A DNA stretch of 64,000 nt from Owenia fusiformis. Taxonomy: Eukaryota; Annelida; Polychaeta; Sabellida; Oweniidae. Every line of letters begins with the position of its first letter. The stretch's first letter is position 1. Shown here in pieces: positions 42,401 to 54,339 of the stretch. The DNA is taken from the NCBI GenBank assembly GCA_903813345.2, contig CAIIXF020000010.1, forward strand, positions 29,940,828-30,004,827, written 5' to 3'. The notes beneath the pieces are model-generated. The model worked only from the letters and a program-made list of their open reading frames with translations, ran no database searches and had not been told where the DNA came from. The translations under genes and the position numbers were made by a program.

Positions 42401-42636
42401 CATCTATCTCAACAAGTACACCAATCATTTCAACAACTACCACATCCGCCCTAACATCTATCTCCACAAGTACACCAGTTATTTCAACAAGCACAGCATC
42501 TGTCTTAACATCTATCTCAACAAGTACACCAATTATTTCAACAAGCACAACATCCGTCTTTACATCTATTCCGACAAGTACACCAATTATTTCAACAACT
42601 ACAACATCTATCTCAACAAGTTCAACACTTATTTAA
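36229..42636 (+). CDS. Displaced Ser/Thr mucin frame after the extra base
   Basis: Continuation of the gene A mucin frame in the phase reached by ignoring the base at 36,132: open to TAA at 42,634-42,636 (STSSTLI end). About 2,140 codons, no independent start signal. It is either the true remainder of the tail (if 36,132 is an error or is allele-specific), or a now untranslated repeat. The terminating TAA replaces a TCA serine codon of the usual IIST monomer, and the same frame stays open after it. Confidence 0.5.
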   Translation: MSTTTTSALTSISTSTPIISTATTSALKSTSTSSPIIPTTTTPALTSISTSSPIMSTTTTSALTSISTSTPIISTTTTSALKSTSTSSPIMSTTTTSALTSISTSTPIISTTTTSALKSTSTSSPIIPTTTTPALTSISTSSPIMSTTTTSALTSISTSTPIISTTTTSALKSTSTSSPIMSTTTTSALTSISTSTPIISTTTTSALKSTSTSSPIIPTTTTPALTSISTSSPIMSTTTTSALTSISTSTPIISTTTTSALKSTSTSSPIMSTTTTSALTSISTSTPIISTTTTSALKSTSTSSPIIPTTTTPALTSISTSSPIMSTTTTSALTSISTSTPIISTTTTSALKSTSTSSPIMSTTTTSALTSISTSTPIISTTTTSALKSTSTSSPIIPTTTTPALTSISTSSPIMSTTTTSALTSISTSTPIISTTTTSALKSTSTSSPIMSTTTTSALTSISTSTPIISTTTTSALKSTSTSSPIIPTTTTPASTSISTSSPIMSTTTTSALTSISTSTPIISTTTTSALKSTSTSSPIMSTTTTSALTSISTSTPIISTTTTSALKSTSTSSPIIPTTTTPALTSISTSSPIMSTTTTSALTSISTSTPIISTTTTSALKSTSTSSPIMSTTTTSTLTSISTSTPIISTTTTSALKSTSTSSPIIPTTTTPALTSISTSSPIMSTTTTSALTSISTSTPIISTTTTSALKSTSTSSPIMSTTTTSALTSISTSTPIISTTTTSALKSTSTSSPIIPTTTTPALTSISTSSPIMSTTTTSALTSISTSTPIISTTTTSALKSTSTSSPIMSTTTTSALTSISTSTPIISTTTTSALKSTSTSSPIIPTTTTPALTSISTSSPIMSTTTTSALTSISTSTPIISTTTTSALKSTSTSSPIMSTTTTSALTSISTSTPIISTTTTSTLKSTSTSSPIIPTTTTPALTSISTSSPIMSTTTTSALTSISTSTPIISTTTTSALKSTSTSSPIMSTTTTSALTSISTSTPIISTTTTSALKSTSTSSPIIPTTTTPALTSISTSSPIMSTTTTSALTSISTSTPIISTSTTSVLTSISTTTPIISTTTTSALTSISTSTPVISTSTTSFLTSISTSTPIISTTTTSISTSTPIISTSTTSVLTSISTSTPIISTTTTSALTSISTSTPVISTSTTSFLTSISTSTSVIPTTTTPALTSISTSSPIMSTTTTSALTSISTSTPIISTTTTSAFKSISTSTPIISTTTTSALTSISTSTPIISTTTTSALTSISTSTPIISTSTTSVLTSSSTSTPIISTSTTSVLTSISTSTPIISTSTTSALTSISTSTPIISTSTTSALTSISTSTPIIPTSTTSVLTSISTSTPIISTTTTSALTSISTSKPVISTSTTSALTSISTSTPIFSTSTTSVLTSISTTTPIISTTATSTLTSISTSTPIISTSTTSVLTSISTSTPIISTTTTSALTSISTSTPIISTTTTSALTSISTSTPIISTTTTSALTSISTSTPIISTTTTSALTSISTSAQIISTSTTSVLTSISTSTPIISTTTTSALTSISTSTPIISTTTTSALTSISTSTPIISTTTTSALTSISTSTPIISTTTTSALTSISTSTPVISTSTTSFLTSISTSTSVIPTTTTPALTSISTSSPIMSTTTTSALTSISTSTPIISTTTTSAFKSISTSTPIISTTTTSALTSISTSTPIISTTTTSALTSISTSTPIISTSTTSVLTSISTSTPIISTSTTSVLTSISTSTPIISTSTTSALTSISTSTPIISTSTTSALTSISTSTPIIPTSTTSVLTSISTSTPIISTTTTSALTSISTSKPVISTSTTSALTSISTSTPIFSTSTTSVLTSISTTTPIISTTATSTLTSISTSTPIISTSTTSVLTSISTSTPIISTTTTSALTSISTSTPIISTTTTSALTSISTSTPIISTTTTSALTSISTSTPIISTTTTSALTSISTSAQIISTSTTSVLTSISTSTPIISTTTTSALTSISTSTPIISTTTTSALTSISTSTPIISTTTTSALTSISTSTPIISTTTTSALTSISTSTPIISTTTTSALTSISTSTPVISTSTASVLTSISTSTPIISTSTTSVFTSIPTSTPIISTTTTSISTSSTLI

Positions 42637-45600
42637 ACTACCAAAGCACCCATATTAACATTTATCTCAACAAGTACACCAATTATTTCAACAACCACAA
42701 CACCCGCCTTAACATCTATCTCAACAAGTACACCAGTTATTTCAACAACCACAACATCCGCCCTAACATCTATCTCAACAAGTACACCAGTTATTTCAAC
42801 AAGCACAACGTCCGCCCTAACATATATCTCGACAAGCACACCAATCATTTCAACAACCACAACATCCGCCCTAACATCTATCTCAACAAGTACACCAATT
42901 ATTTCAACAAGCACAACATCCGTCTTAACACCTATCTCGACAAGTACACAAATTATTTCAACAACCACAACATCCACCCTAACATCTATCTCAACAAGTA
43001 CACCAATTATTTCAACAAGCACAACGTCCGCCCTAACATATATCTCGACAAGCACACCAATCATTTCAACAACCACAACATCCGCCCTAACATCTATCTC
43101 AACAAGTACACCAATTATTTCAACAACTGCAACATCCGCCCTAACATCTATCTCAACAAGTACACCAATCATTTCAACAACCACAACATCCACCCTATCA
43201 TTTATCTCAACAAGTACACCAATTATTTCAACAACTACCACATCCGCCTTAACATCTATCTCAACAAGTACACCAATTATTTCAACAAGCACAACATCCG
43301 TCTTAACATCTATCTCGACAAGTACACCAATTATTTCAACAACCGCAACATCCACCCTAACATCTATCTCAACAAGTACACAAATTATTTCAACAACTAC
43401 CACATCCGCCCTAACATCTATCTCACCAAGTACACCAATTATTTCAACAAGCACAACATCCGTCTTAACATCTATCTCGACAAGCACACCAATCATTTCA
43501 ACAACCACAACATCCGCCCTAACATCTATCTCAACAAGTACATCAATTATTTCAACAACAACATCCATCTTAACATCTATCTCCACAAGTACACCAATTA
43601 TTTCAACAACCACATCATCCGCCCTAACATCTATCTCAACAAGTACATCAATTATTTCAACAACAACATCCATCTTAACATCTATCTCCACAAGTACACC
43701 AATTATGTCAACAACCACAACATCCGCCTTAACATCTATCTCAACAAGTACACCAATTATTTCCACAACAACAACATCCGCCCTTAAATCTACCTCAACA
43801 AGTTCACCAATTATGTCAACAACCACAACATCCGCCTTAACATCTATCTCAACAAGTACACCAATTATTTCCACAACAACAACATCCACCCTTAAATCTA
43901 CCTCGACAAGTTCACCAATTATTCCAACAACCACAACACCCGCCTTAACATCTATCTCAACAAGTTCACCAATTATGTCAACAACCACAACATCCGCCTT
44001 AACATCTATCTCAACAAGTACACCAATTATTTCCACAACAACAACATCCGCCCTTAAATCTACCTCAACAAGTTCACCAATTATGTCAACAACCACAACA
44101 TCCGCCTTAACATCTATCTCAACAAGTACACCAATTATTTCCACAACAACAACATCCGCCCTTAAATCTACCTCAACAAGTTCACCAATTATTCCAACAA
44201 CCACAACACCCGCCTTAACATCTATCTCAACAAGTTCACCAATTATGTCAACAACCACAACATCCGCCTTAACATCTATCTCAACAAGTACACCAATTAT
44301 TTCAACAAGCACAACATCCGTCTTAACATCTATCTCGACAACTACACCAATCATTTCAACAACTACCACATCCGCCCTCACATCTATCTCCACAAGTACA
44401 CCAGTTATTTCAACAAGCACAACATCCTTCTTAACATCTATCTCGACAAGTACACCAATTATTTCAACAACCACAACATCTATCTCAACAAGTACACCAA
44501 TTATTTCAACAAGCACAACATCTGTCTTAACATCTATCTCGACAAGCACACCAATCATTTCAACAACTACCACATCCGCCCTCACATCTATCTCCACAAG
44601 TACACCAGTTATTTCAACAAGCACAACATCCTTCTTAACATCTATCTCGACAAGTACATCAGTTATTCCAACAACCACAACACCCGCCTTAACATCTATC
44701 TCAACAAGTTCACCAATTATGTCAACAACCACAACATCCGCCTTAACATCTATATCAACAAGTACACCAATTATTTCAACAACCACAACATCCGCCTTTA
44801 AATCTATCTCAACAAGTACACCAATTATTTCAACAACCACAACATCCGCCTTAACATCTATCTCGACAAGTACACCAATTATTTCAACAACCACAACATC
44901 CGCCCTAACATCTATCTCAACAAGTACACCAATCATTTCAACAAGCACAACATCCGTCTTAACATCTAGCTCCACAAGTACACCAATTATTTCAACAAGC
45001 ACAACATCCGTCTTAACATCTATCTCCACAAGTACACCAATTATTTCAACAAGCACAACATCCGCCCTAACATCTATCTCAACAAGTACACCAATTATTT
45101 CAACAAGCACAACATCCGCCCTAACATCTATCTCAACAAGTACACCAATTATTCCAACAAGCACAACATCCGTCTTAACATCTATTTCCACAAGTACACC
45201 AATTATTTCAACAACCACAACATCCGCCCTAACATCTATCTCAACAAGTAAACCAGTTATTTCAACAAGCACAACATCCGCCCTAACATCTATCTCAACA
45301 AGTACACCAATTTTTTCAACAAGCACAACATCCGTCTTAACATCTATCTCCACAACTACACCAATCATTTCAACAACTGCAACATCCACCCTAACATCTA
45401 TCTCAACAAGTACACCAATTATTTCAACAAGCACAACATCCGTCTTAACATCTATCTCGACAAGTACACCAATTATTTCAACAACTACCACATCCGCCCT
45501 AACATCTATCTCAACAAGTACACCAATTATTTCAACAACTACCACATCCGCCCTAACATCTATCTCAACAAGTACACCAATTATTTCAACAACCACAACA

Positions 45601-48530
45601 TCTGCCTTAACATCTATTTCAACAAGTACACCAATTATTTCAACAACCACAACATCCGCCCTTACATCTATCTCAACAAGTGCACAAATTATTTCAACAA
45701 GCACAACATCCGTCTTAACATCTATCTCAACAAGTACACCAATCATTTCAACAACTACCACATCCGCCCTAACATCTATCTCAACAAGTACACCAATCAT
45801 TTCAACAACTACCACATCCGCCCTAACATCTATCTCAACAAGTACACCAATCATTTCAACAACCACAACATCCGCCCTAACATCTATCTCAACAAGTACA
45901 CCAATCATTTCAACAACTACCACATCCGCCCTCACATCTATCTCCACAAGTACACCAGTTATTTCAACAAGCACAACATCCTTCTTAACATCTATCTCGA
46001 CAAGTACATCAGTTATTCCAACAACCACAACACCCGCCTTAACATCTATCTCAACAAGTTCACCAATTATGTCAACAACCACAACATCCGCCTTAACATC
46101 TATCTCAACAAGTACACCAATTATTTCAACAACCACAACATCCGCCTTTAAATCTATCTCAACAAGTACACCAATTATTTCAACAACCACAACATCCGCC
46201 TTAACATCTATCTCGACAAGTACACCAATTATTTCAACAACCACAACATCCGCCCTAACATCTATCTCAACAAGTACACCAATCATTTCAACAAGCACAA
46301 CATCCGTCTTAACATCTATCTCCACAAGTACACCAATTATTTCAACAAGCACAACATCCGTCTTAACATCTATCTCCACAAGTACACCAATTATTTCAAC
46401 AAGCACAACATCCGCCCTAACATCTATCTCAACAAGTACACCAATTATTTCAACAAGCACAACATCTGCCCTAACATCTATCTCAACAAGTACACCAATT
46501 ATTCCAACAAGCACAACATCCGTCTTAACATCTATTTCCACAAGTACACCAATTATTTCAACAACCACAACATCCGCCCTAACATCTATCTCAACAAGTA
46601 AACCAGTTATTTCAACAAGCACAACATCCGCCCTAACATCTATCTCAACAAGTACACCAATTTTTTCAACAAGCACAACATCCGTCTTAACATCTATCTC
46701 CACAACTACACCAATCATTTCAACAACTGCAACATCCACCCTAACATCTATCTCAACAAGTACACCAATTATTTCAACAAGCACAACATCCGTCTTAACA
46801 TCTATCTCGACAAGTACACCAATTATTTCAACAACTACCACATCCGCCCTAACATCTATCTCAACAAGTACACCAATTATTTCAACAACTACCACATCCG
46901 CCCTAACATCTATCTCAACAAGTACACCAATTATTTCAACAACCACAACATCTGCCTTAACATCTATTTCAACAAGTACACCAATTATTTCAACAACCAC
47001 AACATCCGCCCTTACATCTATCTCAACAAGTGCACAAATTATTTCAACAAGCACAACATCCGTCTTAACATCTATCTCAACAAGTACACCAATCATTTCA
47101 ACAACTACCACATCCGCCCTAACATCTATCTCAACAAGTACACCAATCATTTCAACAACTACCACATCCGCCCTAACATCTATCTCAACAAGTACACCAA
47201 TCATTTCAACAACTACCACATCCGCCCTAACATCTATCTCAACAAGTACACCAATCATTTCAACAACTACCACATCCGCCCTAACATCTATCTCAACAAG
47301 TACACCAATCATTTCAACAACTACCACATCCGCCCTAACATCTATCTCCACAAGTACACCAGTTATTTCAACAAGCACAGCATCTGTCTTAACATCTATC
47401 TCAACAAGTACACCAATTATTTCAACAAGCACAACATCCGTCTTTACATCTATTCCGACAAGTACACCAATTATTTCAACAACTACAACATCTATCTCAA
47501 CAAGTTCAACACTTATTTAAACTACCAAAGCACCCATATTAACATTTATCTCAACAAGTACACCAATTATTTCAACAACCACAACACCCGCCTTAACATC
47601 TATCTCAACAAGTACACCAGTTATTTCAACAACCACAACATCCGCCCTAACATCTATCTCAACAAGTACACCAGTTATTTCAACAAGCACAACGTCCGCC
47701 CTAACATATATCTCGACAAGCACACCAATCATTTCAACAACCACAACATCCGCCCTAACATCTATCTCAACAAGTACACCAATTATTTCAACAAGCACAA
47801 CATCCGTCTTAACACCTATCTCGACAAGTACACAAATTATTTCAACAACCACAACATCCACCCTAACATCTATCTCAACAAGTACACCAATTATTTCAAC
47901 AAGCACAACGTCCGCCCTAACATATATCTCGACAAGCACACCAATCATTTCAACAACCACAACATCCGCCCTAACATCTATCTCAACAAGTACACCAATT
48001 ATTTCAACAACTGCAACATCCGCCCTAACATCTATCTCAACAAGTACACCAATCATTTCAACAACCACAACATCCACCCTATCATTTATCTCAACAAGTA
48101 CACCAATTATTTCAACAACTACCACATCCGCCTTAACATCTATCTCAACAAGTACACCAATTATTTCAACAAGCACAACATCCGTCTTAACATCTATCTC
48201 GACAAGTACACCAATTATTTCAACAACCGCAACATCCACCCTAACATCTATCTCAACAAGTACACAAATTATTTCAACAACTACCACATCCGCCCTAACA
48301 TCTATCTCACCAAGTACACCAATTATTTCAACAAGCACAACATCCGTCTTAACATCTATCTCGACAAGCACACCAATCATTTCAACAACCACAACATCCG
48401 CCCTAACATCTATCTCAACAAGTACATCAATTATTTCAACAACAACATCCATCTTAACATCTATCTCCACAAGTACACCAATTATTTCAACAACCACATC
48501 ATCCGCCCTAACATCTATCTCAACAAGTAC
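38821..48530 (+). repeat. 4,884-bp tandem duplication within array 1
   Basis: Unit 1 is roughly 38,821-43,704 and unit 2 roughly 43,705-48,530 (edges uncertain by ~100 bp because of the underlying repeat). The TAA-bearing segment atttaaactaccaaagcacc occurs at 42,631 and 47,515, exactly 4,884 apart. Rare variants such as tccaccctta (39,001/43,885) and tctatatcaaca (39,867/44,751) are shared, so the copies look near-identical. 4,884 is a multiple of three but not of 54. Confidence 0.93.
39407..42636 (+). repeat. Array 1, diverged block with 1,350-bp tandem duplication
   Basis: Monomers here vary (STSTTSVLTS, STTTTSALTS, STSTTSFLTS, AQIIS). A block beginning near 39,660 recurs at +1,350 bp (25 monomers): tccgccctcacatctatctc at 39,691 and 41,041, then tacatcagttattcc in both. 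Differences are few, for example tctagctcca at ~40,082 against tctatctcca at ~41,432. Confidence 0.9.
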
Positions 48531-51500
48531 ACCAATTATTTCAACAAGCACAACATCTGTCTTAACATCTATGTCAACAAGTACACCAATTATATCAACA
48601 ACCACAACACCCGGCTTAACATCTGTCTCAACAAGTACACCAATTATTTCAACTACCACAACATTTGCCCTAACATCTATCTCGACAAGTACACCAATTA
48701 TTTCAACAACAACAACACCAGGCTTAACATCTGTTTCAACAAGTACACCAATTATTTCAACTACAACAACATCCGCCCTAACATCTATCTCAACAAGTAC
48801 ACCAATTATTTCAACTACCACAACATTTGCCCTAACATCTATCTCGACAAGTACACCAATTATTTCAACAACAACAACACCAGGCTTAACATCTGTTTCA
48901 ACAAGTACACCAATTATTTCAACTACAACAACATCCGCCCTAACATCTATCTCCACAAGTACACCAATTATTTCAACAACCACAACATATATTTCAACAA
49001 GTTCAACAATTATTTCGACAACCACAGGACCCATATAAACATCTGTCTCAACAAGTACACCAATTATTTCAACAACCACAACACCCGCCTTTACATCTAT
49101 CTCAACAAGTACACCAATTATTTCAACAACCACAACATCCACCTAACATCTATCTCAACAAGTACACCAATTATTTCAACAAGCACAACATCCGTCTTAA
49201 CATCTATCTTGTCAAGTACACCAATTATTTCAACAACCACAACATCCACACTAACATCTATCTCAACAAGTACACCAATTATTTCAACAAGCACAACATC
49301 CGTCTTAAAATCTATCTCGACAAGCACACCAATCATTTCAACAAGCAAACCATCCGCCCTGACATCTATCTCAACAAGTACACCAATTATTTCAACAAGC
49401 ACAACATCCGTCTTAACATCTATCTTGACAAGCACACCAATCATTTATACAAACACAACATCCGCTCTAACATCTATCTCAACAAGTACACCAATTATTT
49501 CAACAAGTACAATATCCGTCTTAACATCTATCTCCACAAGTACACCAACAATTATTTCAACAAGCACAACATCCGCCCTAACATCTATCTCAACAAATAC
49601 ACCAATTATTTCAACAAGCACAACATCCGTCTTAACATTTATCTCGACAAGTACACCAATTATTTCAACAACCACAACACCTACCTTAACATCTATCTCA
49701 ACAAGTACACAAATTATTTTAACAACCACAACACCCACCTTAACATCTATCTCAACAAGTACAGCAATTATTTCAACAACCACAACACCCGCCTTAACAT
49801 CTATCTTTACAAGTACACCAATTATTTCAACCACCACAACACCCGCCTTAACATCTATCTCAACAAGTACACCAATTATTTCAACTACCACAACATCCGC
49901 CCTAACATCTATCTCGACAAGTACACCAATTATTTCAACAACAACAACAACAACAACACCAGGCTTAACATCTGTCTCAACAAGTACACCAATTATTTCA
50001 ACTACCACAACATCCGCCCTAACATCTATCTCAACAAGTACACCAATTATTTCAACAACTACCACATCCGCCCTAACATCTATTTCCACAAGGACACCAG
50101 TTGTTTTCAACAAGCACAGCATCATTCTTAACATCTATATCGACAAGTACAGCAATTATTTTAACAACCAAAACATCTATCTCAACAAGTTCAACAATTA
50201 TTTCAACAACAATAGCACCCATATTTACATCTATCTCAACAAGTACACCAATTATTTGAACAACCATAACACCCGCCTTAACATATATCTCAACAAGTAC
50301 ACCAATTATTTCAACAACCACAACATCCGCCCTATCATATATCTCAACAAGTACACCAATTATTTCAACAAGCACAACATCCGTCTTAACAACTATCTCG
50401 ACAAGCACACAAATCATTTCAACAACCACAACATCTGCCCTAACATCTATCTCAACAAGTACACCAATTATTTCAACAACCACGACATCCGTCTTAACAT
50501 CTATCTCGACAAGCACACCAATTATTTCAACAAGCACAACATCTGCCCTAACATCTTTCTCAACAAACACACCAATTATTTCAACAGTCACAACATCCGT
50601 CTTAACATCTATCTCCACAAGTACACCAATTATTTCAACAACCACAACATCCGCCCTAACATTTCTCTCAACAAGTACACCAATTATTTCAACAAGCACA
50701 ACATCCGTCTTAAAATCTATCTCGACAAGCACACCAATTATTTCAACAACCACAACATCCACCCTAACATCTATCTCATCAAAAACACCAATTATTTCAA
50801 CAAGCACAACATCCGTCTTAACATCTATCTCGACAAGCACACCAATCATTCCAACAACCACAACATCCGCCCTAACATCTATCTCAAAAAGTACACCAAT
50901 TATTTCAACAAGCACACCATCCGTCTTAACATCTATCTCCACAAGTACACGAATTATTTCAACAACCACAACATCCGCCCTAACATCTACCTCAACAAGT
51001 ACACCAATTATTTCAACAAGCACAACATCCGTCTTAACATCTATCTCGACAAGCACACCAATTATTTCAACAACCACAACATCCGCCCTAACATGTATCT
51101 CAACAAGTATACCAATTATTTCAACAAGCACAACATCCGTCTTAACATCTATCTCGACAAGCACATCAATCATTTCAACAACCACAAAATCCGCCCTAAC
51201 ATCTATCTCAACAAGTACACCAAGTATTTCAACAAGCACAACATCCGTCTTAACATCTATCTCCACAAGTACACCAATTATTTCAACAACCACAACATCC
51301 GCCTTAACATCTATCAACAAGCACACCAATCATTTCAACAACCACAACATCCGCCCTAACATCTATCTCAACAAGTACACCAATTATTTCAACAAGCACA
51401 ACATCTGTCTTAACATCTATCTCGACAAGTACACCAATTATTTTAACAACAACAACACCAGGCTTTTCATCTGTCTCAACAAGTACACCAATTATTTCAA

Positions 51501-52515
51501 CTACCACAACATCCGCCCTAACTTCTATCTCAACAAGTACACCAATCATTTCAACAACTACCACATCGGCCCTAACATCTATCTCAACAAGTACACCAAT
51601 TATTTCAACAACCACAACATCCGCCCTTACATCTATCTCAACAAGTACACCAATTATTTCAACAAGCACAACATCCATCTTAACATCTATCTCGACAAGC
51701 ACACTAATCATTTCAACAACCACAACATCCGCCCTAACATCTATCTCAACAAGTACACCAATTATTTCAACAAGCACAACATCCGTCTTAACATCTATCT
51801 CCACAAGTACACCAATTATTTCAACAACCACAACATCCGCCCTAACATCTATCTCAACAAGTGCACCAATTATTTCAACAAGCACAACATCCGCTTTTAA
51901 CATCTATCAACAAGCACACCAATCATTTCAACAACCACAACATCCGCCCTAACATCTATCTCAACAAGTACACCAATTATTTCAACAAGCACAACATCTG
52001 TCTTAACATCTATCTCGACAAGTACACCAATTATTTTAACAACAACAACACCAGGCTTTTCATCTGTCTCAACAAGTACACCAATTATTTCAACTACCAC
52101 AACATCCGCCCTAACATCTATCTCGACAAGTACACCAATTATTTCAACAACAACAACAACAGGCTTAACATCTGTCTCAACAAATACACCAATTATTTCA
52201 ACAAGCACAACATCCGCCCTAACATCTATCAACAAGCACACCAATCATTTCAACAACCACAACATCCGCCCTAACATCTATCTCAACAAGTACACCAATT
52301 ATTTCAGCATCCACAACACCCGCCTTAACATCTATCTCAACAAGTACACCAATTATTTCAACAAGCACAACATCCGCCCTAACATCTCACTCAACAAGTA
52401 CACCAATTATTTCAACAACTGCAACATCCGCCCTAATATCTATCTCAACATGTACAATTATTTCAAAAAGCACAACTTTCCGCCCCAACATCTATCCCAA
52501 CAGAATGATAACCCT
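48531..52515 (+). repeat. Array 1, 3' diverged end
   Basis: Irregular monomers with many small indels (for example PGLTSVSTS units, ttttcaacaagc at 50,103). The Ser/Thr frame is repeatedly left and re-entered. From ~50,110 to 51,359 the ORF that follows is in the Asn/Tyr/Ile phase (NKHNIRLNIYLDKHTNYF). Last clean monomers end near 52,515. Confidence 0.9.
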
Positions 52516-52534
52516 ATTATTTTAAGGGAAGACT

Positions 52535-52700
52535 CCAACTATACTTTATAAACTTCTGAATCAATTTACAAATTCCCACTACAGGTCGCACCGGCAACAA
52601 AGACATGGGTGGATTTTTGATTTATTAATTGTCTGTCAGTACGTCCCTGCCAAAAACTGCAGGACAGTTTGTAGCACAAGTCAAACCTCTTAAGTAAGGA
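52535..52700 (+). pseudogene. Decayed second copy of the last CAP exon
   Basis: ttctgaatcaatttacaaat then actacag matches the intron end before exon 15, and the following gacatgggtggattt, ttgtctgtcagtacgtccc, gcaggacagtttg and gtcaaacctcttaag match the CAP exon. About 27 bp encoding LEVGCGSS are deleted and the frame is shifted in the middle, so it is dead. It ends AAG TAA directly after the position of KPLK, where gene A continues into the mucin array. Confidence 0.88.
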
Positions 52701-52747
52701 GGAATTGTTTACGGAAATAATGTTCTCTATGACAATTCATGTCATCA

Positions 52748-52753
52748 AATAAA
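52748..52753 (+). terminator. Candidate polyadenylation signal AATAAA
   Basis: AATAAA 55 bp after the TAAG-type stop of the decayed CAP exon. It may be the original 3' end of a gene A-like copy, or the downstream end of gene A if the array is transcribed through. No downstream GT-rich element is clear. Confidence 0.4.
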
Positions 52754-53132
52754 GAGAAATACCGGGAGTCCAGTTTTACACAGAAGGGATGTAAAAGAAT
52801 TATGAAGACTCTTCCAATTATGTTTATTTTTGTGATATGAATTATATTTAGTTTTCAATTAATACTGTATCTGATTTTTCTATTTGTTTAATGGTATCAT
52901 GCAACTTTGAACTGTTCTCGTAATAACGACATCCTTTGAGACTTGTATGTAAACATTATATACTGTTGTAACTGGTTTTATGAATTTACATGAAGAGGGT
53001 AGATTTCAGTATTTAATGTCTAATGACAGAATTGTCTCTTTTACTGCAAAAGCCTGTGCCGGATGCTAAATGAAGAGAACATTTAATTTACAAAACATGA
53101 TTTATACATGTATTTATATATAAACACATGAC

Positions 53133-53276
53133 TATAACTACCTTGGACTGTATTTTAATGAACACCGGGACTATAATGAATCAGTAAAAATACTCGCAAA
53201 ATCTGGCGACCGGGCTCTTGGAGCGATGATTGCCAAATTTAAATCCTTTGGAGGATTTCCATGTAAGAAGAACATT
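53133..53276 (+). pseudogene. Non-LTR retrotransposon (LINE) reverse transcriptase fragment
   Basis: The + strand reads YNYLGLYFNEHRDYNESVKI, then LAKSGDRALGAMIAKFKSFG and GFPCK. The YLG...N..V..LA.S..RALG..I.K.K..GG block is the C-terminal conserved region of LINE reverse transcriptases of the CR1/jockey-like kind (recalled). Only ~48 codons remain. Confidence 0.78.
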
Positions 53277-53465
53277 TATATTTTAACATGGATAAATTGC
53301 TTATATTTTGTACACCATTTTAAAAATGAATTTTAATGTACAATATTTTGTAGTCTCTCAAAAGCCGGTGTAAAGGGGTAGGAGGTCCTATCAAATTATG
53401 TTCCTACTCTCCATTGATTTATATGGTGACCTAAATACAACTCTTTCCCTCATTATCTTATACGC

Positions 53466-53545
53466 AATCAGGGCCAGTAAGGGCTGTTAAGAAGGGGGAC
53501 CATAATCCATCATTTCTTTCACACCGGCAACAGCTTGATGTCAAA
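53466..53545. repeat. Dispersed repeat, inverted copy of 19,740-19,835
   Basis: gggccagtaagggc, gggaccataatcc, atttctttcacaccggc match the reverse complement of the intron 2 copy in gene A. Confidence 0.7.
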
Positions 53546-54335
53546 GACAAGGAGACTTTAATAAACAATATATACTATCAAAAGTGTCTTATTGGCCCAT
53601 AGGGGGCCTTGGGTGATTTTAATAGTGTAATATTGTTTAATACATTTAATTGTATTTTAACCCACGGTTCTAAAATAATATTATAAATAATACAAAAATC
53701 AATAAATAAAAAATGAAATGAATAAATATCGTCTTGACTTTAATTATTAAGTACATGAAAACAGCTAAGCAATTACTATAACTTTAGTTATTGTGTTGAA
53801 TGTTTTTTGTATTGCGATTAGTCCGATTAAAAGTCTTGCTTGACTGGTTGCAAAGTATGGAAAATACAAGGGACGGGTGCAATATGGGGCAAATAACCCT
53901 GTGGCCAGAATGAATTTTAGGTCCAAAATGAAAATTAAATCGTTACATACTCTGGAAAATATGCAAGTGTTTTGGTCAAGTGAAAAATGATTTCGGGGCA
54001 AGTGATTCGGGATGGTCTTCATAGATTTTTAGCCTCTGACCCCCACCCCTATCAGGCAGAGAGGGGGTATATTATGAAAAATAAATAATGATTTTAAAGT
54101 ATTTTTCTTTAAATTACTTCATTTTGTGATTGCCTTGAGCCTTGAAATTGTGTAAAACACATTTTAGAAGTCGTGTCTAGTGAGAAAGTAACATTGTGAC
54201 CCAACTATCTTGCAATAATTCATAGTTTGAGGGGCCAAGTATAGGATGTCCAGGACTGTATCTCAAGAATGTGATGACCTAGCGTCCCTAGAAATTTATA
54301 GTAATATAAGTAGAAGTGCTTATCACAGAAAGAAA
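53546..54335. other. Spacer between the two arrays, no gene seen
   Basis: AT-rich, ending with gagggggtatattatg and a short purine stretch. Minus-strand ORF at 53,765-54,022 has no recognisable features. Confidence 0.6.
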
Positions 54336-54339
54336 ACAT

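Noticed and set aside
53765-54022. 85-codon minus-strand ORF
   Set aside because: No motif, no splice partners, composition typical of AT-rich intergenic DNA.
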